Notes under the pieces: generated by a model | Seen by the model: the letters and a program-made list of their open reading frames with translations, nothing else | What the model was told of the DNA's origin: nothing | The model's database searches: none | Part shown: positions 25,491 to 31,785 of the stretch, piece by piece | How the letters are laid out: every line of letters begins with the position of its first letter | How positions within the stretch are numbered: the stretch's first letter is position 1 | Assembly: GCA_046757965.1 (NCBI GenBank) | Contig: JBHHZI010000014.1 | Coordinates: forward strand, 1 to 33,044 | Direction: 5' to 3' | Origin: JBHHZI01 sp046757965 | GTDB taxonomy: Bacteria; Acidobacteriota; Polarisedimenticolia; SMYD01 | Length of the DNA: 33,044 bases | Made by a program: the position numbers and the translations under genes

Positions 25491-26429
25491 ATGACCACAC
25501 CGAACCTGATCCGGGCCGGCGGTCGGCTCACGGTGGCGACCGCCCTCATCGCCATCATCGCCTCCGCCGGGTTTGCCGCGGAGCAATCGCGGACCGTGCA
25601 CGCCAACGTGCAGACGCGGCCCGGAGGGCCCCGCGTCGAGACCGACATGGCGGTTCACGAGGTCCCGGTCGATCTGCCGGTGCTCCCTGCCGACAGGGCG
25701 CCTCTCGAGGATGAGGACCTGGTGCTGGGTGTGGTCCGGGACGGTCAGCCGAAGGCGTTCCCCGTCCGTTTCCTGTCGATGTTCGAGGTCATCGACGACG
25801 CCGTCGGCAAGACACCGGTCGCGCCCACCTGGTGACCGATCACCGGCTCGGGCGTCGTGTACGCCCGCCACACCAGCGGCCAGGACCTGACCTTCGACTT
25901 TGCCATGGGCCTGCTCGACAACAACCTGCTCATCGTGGACCGGCAGACCAGCAGTGTCTGGTCCCAGCTCGAGGGCAAGGCAATCAGCGGGCCGCTGGCC
26001 GGCACACCCCTGACCATCATCCCCTCCATCCAGACGACCTGGGCCCACTGGCGGCGTCTCCATCCGGACACGGTGGTCGCGGTGGTCGACGGCGAGAAGG
26101 GGCACCCGTACCACTACCGCAATCGCCGCCCGGGCACCGCCCCGCCGGCGCAGCGCCCCGCCACTCACGACACGTCAGCCCTGGGTCTGGGACTGGTCAT
26201 CGGGGACGACGCGGTGTTCTTTCTCCTCGACGAGCTGACGGCGGCCGGCAAGACGCCACTGAGCATCGACGTCGGCCGCCGCCGGGTCCTGATCCATCAT
26301 GCCGACGACGCCCCGTCAGCCTGGGCGGAGACACCCGACGGCGAGCTGTTACCCGGCGTGATGGCGTACGAGGAGGGCTGGCGCTCGTTCTTTCCGGACA
26401 CCCGCGTCTACCGGGCGCCGGGTTCCTGA
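25491..26429 (+). CDS. DUF3179 domain protein, probable selenoprotein with Sec115 encoded by in-frame TGA
   Basis: Reading through one TGA at 25833-25835 gives 312 residues in a single frame. GGAG lies six bases before the ATG. The N-terminus is a signal peptide (TVATALIAIIASAGFAA). The DUF3179 pattern runs across the TGA: LVLGVVRDGQPKAFPVRFLS and VAPTW before it, then Pro-Ile-Thr-Gly-Ser-Gly-Val-Val-Tyr, LIVDRQTSSVWSQLEGKAI, GPLAGTPL and TWAHWRRLHPDTV after it. In family members Trp/Tyr is followed by Cys-Pro-Leu-Cys/Thr-Gly, so the TGA replaces that Cys. The second half alone would lack a start site, a signal peptide and the motif. A TGC-to-TGA mutation or error is the alternative. The family's reaction is unknown; an exported redox or metal role is inference. 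Confidence 0.72.
25849..25867 (+). promoter_or_regulatory. Candidate bacterial SECIS hairpin
   Basis: CGGGCGT (25849-25855) and ACGCCCG (25861-25867) pair perfectly around the five-base loop CGTGT. Twenty bases separate the TGA from the loop, and the loop has G among its first two bases. Both agree with the known bacterial SECIS pattern (loop roughly 16-37 bases after the UGA, G at loop position one or two). Chance hairpins are common in such GC-rich coding DNA. Confidence 0.5.
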
Positions 26430-26559
26430 GACCGACGGCGATTGACGTGGCGAGCCTGCCGGGTCGCATCGGGGCCCGGTTGTCCGGAGCGACACACCAC
26501 CCTGGCCTTCGCCGCACCGCCGTCGGGTCCGGCATCAGGCGGCCACCCGGACAGGGTCG

Positions 26560-27807
26560 ATGACCGCCGGTGGAACGGGGCGGATGCCGGCGGTCTCCCC
26601 GGCCGTCAAGTGGCGCCATCTCGGCCTCCTCTCCCTCGGCGAGCTGCTTGCGATGTCGCTCTGGTTCTCCGCCTCGGCGGTGGTGCCCCAGCTCTCGGTG
26701 GAGTGGGGACTCGACGGCGGGGGCCAGGCCTGGCTGACCACCAGCGTCCAGCTCGGTTTCGTGGCCAGCTCGCTGGTGAGTGCCGTGCTGACGCTGGCCG
26801 ACCGCATCCCGTCGCCACGCCTGATCGCGATGAGCAGTCTCGCCGCGGTCCTGTTCAACGCCCTGATCCCGGTGGCCGGCCCGCGGCTGCCGGTCGTCAT
26901 CGGTCTGCGGGCCCTCACCGGGGCCGCCCTGGCCGGTGTGTATCCCCCGGGCATGAAGGTCGTGGCAAGCTGGTGCCGGGCCGACCGTGGCCTGGGTATC
27001 GGAGTGCTGGTCGGCTCTCTCACCCTCGGTTCGGCCCTGCCCCATCTGCTCAACGCGGTGGCGGCAGGCGGCGGCATGCCATCCTGGCGGGGCATGGTGC
27101 TGGCGAGCTCGGCTCTCGGGGCCGTCGGCGCGGTGGTGGTCGGCGCCGGCGTGCGCTCCGGCCCGTTCCTCGCCGCGACCGCGCCGTTTGACTGGCGCGT
27201 CGCCGGCCGGGCCCTAGCCCACCGCCCGACGCGGCTGGCCAACCTCGGCTATCTCGGTCACATGTGGGAGCTGTATGCCATGTGGACCTGGGTGCCGGCG
27301 TTTCTCCTGGCCAGCTACGCCGGGGCAGGCTGGAGCATCGAGGCCGCACGCCTGGCGGGCTTTGGCACCATCGCCAGCGGACTCGCGGGCTGTGTCATCG
27401 CCGGCGTCTGGGCGGACCGTGTCGGCCGGACCACGGTGGCGAGCCTCAGCCTGGCGGCCTCCGGAGCCTGCTGCCTCATCGCCGGACGCCTCGCCACCGA
27501 GCCCGGTCCCCTCACGGTCCTGTGCCTGTTCTGGGGTTTTGCGGTGGTCGCGGACAGCGCGCAGTTCAGCGCCGCGGTGAGTGAACTGGCCGACCCCCGG
27601 TACGTCGGCACGGCGCTGACCGTGCAGACCAGCCTCGGCTTCCTCCTGACGGTGGTGAGCATCCGGCTCGTGCCCCCGCTCGTCGACCACCTCGGCTGGG
27701 AATGGGTGTTCATCGTTCTCGCCGCCGGTCCGGTGCTGGGCCTGTGGAGCATGCTGCGCCTGCGCGCACTCCCCGAGGCGCGCCGGATGGCGTCCGGCCA
27801 CCGCTGA
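26560..27807 (+). CDS. Major facilitator superfamily transporter
   Basis: The 415-residue protein has about twelve hydrophobic helices, starting with HLGLLSLGELLAMSLWFSAS, the opening seen in MFS proteins of the nitrate/CynX-like or drug-transport type. The loop after helix two contains ADRIPSPRLIAMS, and GVWADRVGRTTVASLS after helix eight is a clear copy of the MFS Gly-x-x-x-Asp-Arg-x-Gly-Arg motif. It would move a small solute across the inner membrane with a proton or ion gradient; the substrate is not visible. AGGG lies a few bases before the ATG at 26560; ATG at 26584 is an alternative. It converges with the ketopantoate reductase gene, leaving 15 bases. Confidence 0.87.
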   Translation: MTAGGTGRMPAVSPAVKWRHLGLLSLGELLAMSLWFSASAVVPQLSVEWGLDGGGQAWLTTSVQLGFVASSLVSAVLTLADRIPSPRLIAMSSLAAVLFNALIPVAGPRLPVVIGLRALTGAALAGVYPPGMKVVASWCRADRGLGIGVLVGSLTLGSALPHLLNAVAAGGGMPSWRGMVLASSALGAVGAVVVGAGVRSGPFLAATAPFDWRVAGRALAHRPTRLANLGYLGHMWELYAMWTWVPAFLLASYAGAGWSIEAARLAGFGTIASGLAGCVIAGVWADRVGRTTVASLSLAASGACCLIAGRLATEPGPLTVLCLFWGFAVVADSAQFSAAVSELADPRYVGTALTVQTSLGFLLTVVSIRLVPPLVDHLGWEWVFIVLAAGPVLGLWSMLRLRALPEARRMASGHR

Positions 27808-27822
27808 GGTGTGGCACTCTCA

Positions 27823-28761
27823 TCAAGAAGATCCGGCCGCCCGGCGCGCCGCTTCCTCCTGTGGCCGGAGCCTGGCCAGGATCTCGACATGAACCGGTGT
27901 GGGGACCTCCGCCGCGCGCCCCAGGCGCACCACGGCTCCCGTCCAGGCGTCCAGCTCCGAGCGCCGGCCGTCGGCGAGGTCGCGCTGCAGGGAGGCCGTG
28001 GCCTCCGCCGGCATGCCATCCAGAAACCTCATGGCCGAGCTGACGACATCCTTGCCGAGCGCCACACCACGAGCCCGCGCCACCGCCCGGACCTCCTCCA
28101 TCGCGGCCTGCAGCATCGCGCGGCGCGCCGGGTCGCGGCGCACCACCCCAACCGGAGCCCGCGCCACCGCCCCGACACCCCCGATGGACACCACGAAGAG
28201 GAACTTCTCCCACAGCGCCTCATCGATGTCGTCCGGAACCACGGCGCGCAGGCCCGCGCGACTCAGCTCGGCCGACAGCGACGCCGTCCGCCGGCTGGGT
28301 GTGTTGTCGAATTCCTTGAAGACGATGGTCGGCTCGACGCCGACATGCGTGATCACACCCGGACCGCTGACGCGGCTGACGATGCGGGCCAGCCCCTTGA
28401 GAACACGTCCGGGGCTCAGGCTCTCCGCCAGCCGGTCGCCGGTCTCGATGCCGTTGAGCAGCGGCAGGATCGCCCCGACGGGCGCCAGCAGCCCGGACAG
28501 GAACGGGAGGGCCGCGTCGAGCTGCCAGGTCTTGGTGGTCAGCAACACCACGTCCCCCGGGGCCACGGAACGGGGGTCATCCGTCGCGTCCACCGGCCGC
28601 AGCCGCAGGTCGCCCGCCGGGCTCTTCACCGCGAGTCCGCTCCGGCGCAGGGCGGCCAGGTGCCGGCCGCGGGCGATGAATGTCACGTCGGTGCCGGCCG
28701 CGGCCAGCCGCGCGCCGAAGTAACCACCCACGCCGCCGGCTCCGAAGATCACGACCCGCAC
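27823..28761 (-). CDS. panE: 2-dehydropantoate 2-reductase
   Basis: The 312-residue protein starts VRVVIFGAGGVGGYFGARLA with the NADPH-binding Gly-x-Gly-x-x-Gly at residues 7-12, then Thr-Lys-Thr-Trp-Gln-Leu at strand four and LPLLNGIET. The C-terminal helical domain has DEALWEKFLFVVSIGG (catalytic Lys region) and ASLQRDLADGRRSELD, the substrate-binding Ser/Asp/Glu pattern of PanE. It reduces ketopantoate to pantoate with NADPH in coenzyme A synthesis, though many ApbA/PanE relatives act on other 2-keto acids. GGAGA lies five bases before the GTG at 28761, which fixes the start; a longer frame from 29022 has no support. No other pantothenate gene is nearby. Confidence 0.88.
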   Translation of the reverse strand: MRVVIFGAGGVGGYFGARLAAAGTDVTFIARGRHLAALRRSGLAVKSPAGDLRLRPVDATDDPRSVAPGDVVLLTTKTWQLDAALPFLSGLLAPVGAILPLLNGIETGDRLAESLSPGRVLKGLARIVSRVSGPGVITHVGVEPTIVFKEFDNTPSRRTASLSAELSRAGLRAVVPDDIDEALWEKFLFVVSIGGVGAVARAPVGVVRRDPARRAMLQAAMEEVRAVARARGVALGKDVVSSAMRFLDGMPAEATASLQRDLADGRRSELDAWTGAVVRLGRAAEVPTPVHVEILARLRPQEEAARRAAGSS

Positions 28762-28930
28762 CGGTGTCTCCTCTTCCGCGCTTCTCCCGGCCCGTTCGCT
28801 GTCCGGCCCCGGGGCGGAGCATCGGCCCGGCACCGCCGCAGGCAGTGTAGCGTCCGTGGTCGTGCCGGGATGAATCCCCATGATATCCTCGCCGTCGGCG
28901 TGTCTTGCGGCGCTGGATGCCGCCCCCGCG

Positions 28931-28960
28931 GATCCGGACGGCGGTGATCTCGATCCGGAC
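28931..28960. repeat. Two direct copies of GATCCGGAC, 21 bases apart
   Basis: Identical nine-base copies start at 28931 and 28952, which places them on the same face of the helix two turns apart. They lie 30-60 bases before the LsrF-type aldolase ATG. They could be regulator half-sites or a chance repeat. Confidence 0.25.
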
Positions 28961-28990
28961 CGCTCATCGTCATCGCAAGGAGTTCGTCCG

Positions 28991-29881
28991 ATGCCCGAAG
29001 CAGATACCGGCAAGGAGGCCAAGGAGTTTCACCTGGACGTGCCGGCAATCAACCGGCCATTCTTCCTGAAGGGTTCGGGAGCACTCGACTGGGGCATGCA
29101 GAATCGCCTGGCGCGCATCTTCCGCCGCCGCTCGGGACGCACGGTGATGCTCGCCATCGATCACGGTTATTTCCAGGGGCCCACCACCGGGCTGGAGCGG
29201 GTGGACGTCGACATCGTCCCCCTGTTGCCGTTCTGCGACGCGCTCATGCTGACCCGGGGGATCCTGCGCACGAGCATCCCACCGGGCGCCGCCCGCGCCA
29301 CCGTGCTGCGCGCCAGCGGCGGGGCGAGCATCCTCAAGGAGCTGTCCAACGAGCACATCGCCGTGGACATGGAAGACGCCGGCCGGCTGGATGTGGCGGC
29401 AGTGGCCGTCCAGGTCTTCATCGGCGGCGAGTACGAGTCCCGGTCGATCCGCAATCTCACGCGCCTGGTCGACCTGGGCAACCGCACCGGCATCCCCGTT
29501 CTTGCGGTGACCGCCGTCGGCAAGGACATGGTCCGGGACGCGCGCTACTTCCGTCTGGCCTGCCGCCTCTGCGCCGAACTCGGGGCACACATGGTCAAGA
29601 CCTATTTCGTCCCCGACGGCTTCGAGACGGTGACGGCAAGCTGCCCGGTGCCGCTGGTGATGGCGGGCGGCAAGAAGCAACCGGAACTCGATGCGCTCAC
29701 CATGGCGCACCATGCCATCCAGCAGGGTGCGGCCGGGGTGGACATGGGACGCAACATCTTCCAGTCGGCGGCGCCGGTGGCCATGCTGACCGCGGTCGGC
29801 AAGGTGGTGCACAACGACATGTCGCCCGCGGACGCCCTCGAGGTGTACAGGACGGTCGCGGCGGGCGGCACCGTGGCGTAG
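28991..29881 (+). CDS. lsrF: DhnA/LsrF-type class I aldolase
   Basis: The 296-residue protein belongs to the archaeal-type class I aldolases. VMLAIDHGYFQGP is the phosphate/substrate strand, VDMEDAGRLDVAAVAVQVF and VLAVTAVGKDM are barrel strands, and HMVKTYFVPDGF holds Lys203, the same position as the Schiff-base lysine of E. coli LsrF. MAGGKKQ and GVDMGRNIFQS form the phosphate-binding loops. LsrF is a thiolase acting on the phosphorylated autoinducer-2 product 3-hydroxy-5-phosphonooxypentane-2,4-dione; other relatives are fructose-bisphosphate or aromatic-precursor aldolases. No other lsr gene is here, so the specific AI-2 role is unproven. AAGGAG eight bases before the ATG fixes this start; the ATG at 28880 has no such site. 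Confidence 0.82.
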   Translation: MPEADTGKEAKEFHLDVPAINRPFFLKGSGALDWGMQNRLARIFRRRSGRTVMLAIDHGYFQGPTTGLERVDVDIVPLLPFCDALMLTRGILRTSIPPGAARATVLRASGGASILKELSNEHIAVDMEDAGRLDVAAVAVQVFIGGEYESRSIRNLTRLVDLGNRTGIPVLAVTAVGKDMVRDARYFRLACRLCAELGAHMVKTYFVPDGFETVTASCPVPLVMAGGKKQPELDALTMAHHAIQQGAAGVDMGRNIFQSAAPVAMLTAVGKVVHNDMSPADALEVYRTVAAGGTVA

Positions 29882-29907
29882 ATCCCCGGCGGCTCGTGGG
29901 GCGGAGT

Positions 29908-29930
29908 CGCCGGCCTGCTCAGCGCCGGCG
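29908..29930. terminator. Hairpin between convergent aldolase and D-threonine aldolase-like genes
   Basis: CGCCGGC and GCCGGCG form a perfect seven-base-pair stem with a nine-base loop. It spans the end of the minus-strand gene and lies 27 bases past the aldolase stop. It may end transcription from both sides; no T-run is visible. Confidence 0.3.
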
Positions 29931-31079
29931 GTGGATCGTCCAGGCCCCGGTGATGCGCCCGTCCTCGATCACCAGCGCCCGGTCGTGGCAGGCCGTCGCC
30001 AAACAGGAGTGCTGGGGCAGGATGCGGACCCGCGCCCCGACCGGCAACCGGTCATCGAGATCGTCAGGGCCGGCCGCCTGGATGATGCCGTGCTCCTGGG
30101 AGAGGGATGTCAGACGCAGGGACGGGTCCGGCCGGGACGACGCCACGTCGGGGCAGACGGCTCCCATCGAGAAGGCGGACGGGTCTCGCTGCCGGCCGGC
30201 ATCCTTGGAGAGCGCCAGCGCCCCGGCATCGATCACGATGCGGCCTCCGCCAGGCGGATGGGAGATCACCGTGGCCAGCACCGAGACGGCGATATCGGCC
30301 AGCTCACAGCTCTGCAGGGCTACCTGGGTGAGATCGAAGAACACGTAGTTGCCCGGTCGCACCTCGGTGACCCCGGACAGATCGTCAGCGGCGGTGAGCG
30401 TCGGCGTCGATCCGACACTCACACCGGGGACGGGAACGCCGGCCGCACGCAACCGGCCGGCCAGACCGGTCACGGCATCGCGTTCCCCGGCGGCGATCTG
30501 CCTCCGCCGCTGCAGGCCGGGCGCGTCGTAGGCGTGCCCGGCATGGGTCAGCAGACCATCGAAGACGACATGGGGCGAGGCGGCGAGGCGGCGCGCCAGG
30601 GCCCAGGCCGCCGGGCCGTCCGGATCCAGGCCGGCACGGTGGTAGCCACAGTCGATCTTCAGCCAGACGTGCGGCCGGAACCCGGCCGCGGCGGCCCGCC
30701 GCTCCAGGGCGTCCAGCGTGCCGTCATCATCCAGGAGCAACCGGAGGGTGAGGCCGCGCGCCAGGGCCAGCGCGGGCCGGATCTTTCCGGCCGCCAGCGG
30801 GACCGCCAGCGTGAGATCGTCGAAACCGGCCGCCGCGAACGCCCTCGCCTCGGCGAGCGTCGAGACGGTCAGCCCGCGTGCTCCGCCGCCCGCCTGCAGG
30901 CGGGCGATCTCAACGCACTTGTGGGTCTTCACGTGGGGACGCAGGTCAACCCCCAGACGCCGGGCCCGGGACTGCATCGCGTCGAGGTTGCGCATCAGGA
31001 CGCGTCGCGAGACCAGCAGCGCAGGCGTCGGGATCGACTGCAGAGCGGCCGGAAATGTCAGATCCGTGTCGTCGGTCAT
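29919..31079 (-). CDS. D-threonine aldolase / D-serine dehydratase-like PLP enzyme
   Basis: The 386-residue protein has the alanine-racemase-type barrel of the DSD1 family. PTPALLVSRRVLMRNLDAMQ leads to RPHVKTHKCVEIARLQ, where Lys51 is the expected PLP lysine. WLKIDCGYHRAGL and SVGSTPTLT follow, and near the C-terminus LPQHSCLATACH carries the His and Cys of the metal site in family members. The enzymes cleave D-threonine-like or dehydrate D-serine-like 3-hydroxy D-amino acids using PLP and a divalent metal. The exact substrate is not readable. The gene is divergent from pyrE and convergent with the LsrF-type gene. The ATG gives the family N-terminus although its ribosome binding site is weak. 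Confidence 0.87.
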   Translation of the reverse strand: MTDDTDLTFPAALQSIPTPALLVSRRVLMRNLDAMQSRARRLGVDLRPHVKTHKCVEIARLQAGGGARGLTVSTLAEARAFAAAGFDDLTLAVPLAAGKIRPALALARGLTLRLLLDDDGTLDALERRAAAAGFRPHVWLKIDCGYHRAGLDPDGPAAWALARRLAASPHVVFDGLLTHAGHAYDAPGLQRRRQIAAGERDAVTGLAGRLRAAGVPVPGVSVGSTPTLTAADDLSGVTEVRPGNYVFFDLTQVALQSCELADIAVSVLATVISHPPGGGRIVIDAGALALSKDAGRQRDPSAFSMGAVCPDVASSRPDPSLRLTSLSQEHGIIQAAGPDDLDDRLPVGARVRILPQHSCLATACHDRALVIEDGRITGAWTIHRRR

Positions 31080-31130
31080 GGTCTGCCGGCCGCAGCATAA
31101 CCCACACCCTCAGGTGGCCCGCGGACGGGC

Positions 31131-31146
31131 TAGAATATGGGCCGTG
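31131..31146 (+). promoter_or_regulatory. -10 element placed for leaderless pyrE transcript
   Basis: TAGAAT (31131-31136) matches five of six -10 consensus bases and is followed by exactly seven bases and the pyrE GTG. Transcription would start at or next to the GTG, giving a leaderless mRNA. No -35 or ribosome binding site is visible. Confidence 0.4.
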
Positions 31147-31785
31147 CGGAGTCCGACACCCACCCACCCGGCGGACGCAACCGGGTCAGCGAGGCCGGCG
31201 GGCCGGCGTCAGGCTGATCGAGTCCGGCTGGCCCGGATCCTGAGGGAGCGCTGCTCTCTCCGCGGCGAGTTTCGCCTCGCCAGCGGCGAGATCTCGCCGG
31301 TCTACTTCGACTGCAAGCGGGCCACCCTCGATCCGGAAGGGCTGCATCTGGTGGCGGACCTGATGCTGGATCTGGTCGACGACCTGCGCGCGAAGGGAAC
31401 CCGCATCGACGCCGTGGGAGGCCCCTCGGTCGGCGCCGACCCGATCCTCGCCGGCATGGCCGTGCGCTCCTACCAGCGCGGCGCACCGCTCCCCGCGTTC
31501 CTGATCCGGTCGAAGGTCAAGGATCACGGTACCGGGCGCTACATCGAGAACGACATCCCGGCCGGGGCGTCCGTCCTGCTGGTCGAGGACGTCGTGACCT
31601 CGGCCGGATCCGTGCGCCGGGCGCTGGACAGGGTCGTGGCGGCCGGGCTCGAGGTGGCAGCCATCGCCTGCATCGTGGACCGGGAACGCGGTGGTGAGGC
31701 GGCACTCACCCCCCATCCGCTCCATGCCCTGTTCACGCGCACCGAGCTCGAGGCCGGGCTCAGTCCGGATCCGACGACAGGCTGA
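31144..31785 (+). CDS. pyrE: Orotate phosphoribosyltransferase
   Basis: The 213-residue protein has the type I phosphoribosyltransferase fold. LRERCSLRGEFRLASGEISP and VYFDCKRATLDPEGL are the orotate-side opening of PyrE, DAVGGPSVGADPILAGMAV is the conserved middle, FLIRSKVKDHGTGRYIE is the flexible catalytic loop with Arg/Lys and the KDHG segment, and VLLVEDVVTSAGSVRRAL is the PRPP-binding motif. It converts orotate and PRPP to OMP in pyrimidine synthesis. GTG at 31144 is the only start in frame between the upstream shadow and the conserved domain; it gives about 25 Pro/Arg-rich residues before it. The 3' end overlaps the convergent minus gene by 26 bases. Confidence 0.9.
   Translation: MRSPTPTHPADATGSARPAGRRQADRVRLARILRERCSLRGEFRLASGEISPVYFDCKRATLDPEGLHLVADLMLDLVDDLRAKGTRIDAVGGPSVGADPILAGMAVRSYQRGAPLPAFLIRSKVKDHGTGRYIENDIPAGASVLLVEDVVTSAGSVRRALDRVVAAGLEVAAIACIVDRERGGEAALTPHPLHALFTRTELEAGLSPDPTTG

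Noticed and set aside
23386..25494. 702-codon open frame on the plus strand
   Set aside because: It is the antisense shadow of the M1 peptidase and lacks any recognisable domain.
25836..26429. Separate gene starting at GTG 25857 after the TGA
   Set aside because: It would have no ribosome binding site, no signal peptide and only the second half of a DUF3179 domain; reading through the TGA restores the family pattern.
26442..26447. TTGACG as a -35 element for the MFS gene
   Set aside because: It matches five of six -35 bases but no -10-like hexamer lies 16-18 bases downstream.
28880..28990. Upstream ATG start for the LsrF-type aldolase
   Set aside because: The extra 37 residues are low-complexity Asp/Pro/Ser encoded across the direct repeats, while AAGGAG clearly serves the ATG at 28991.
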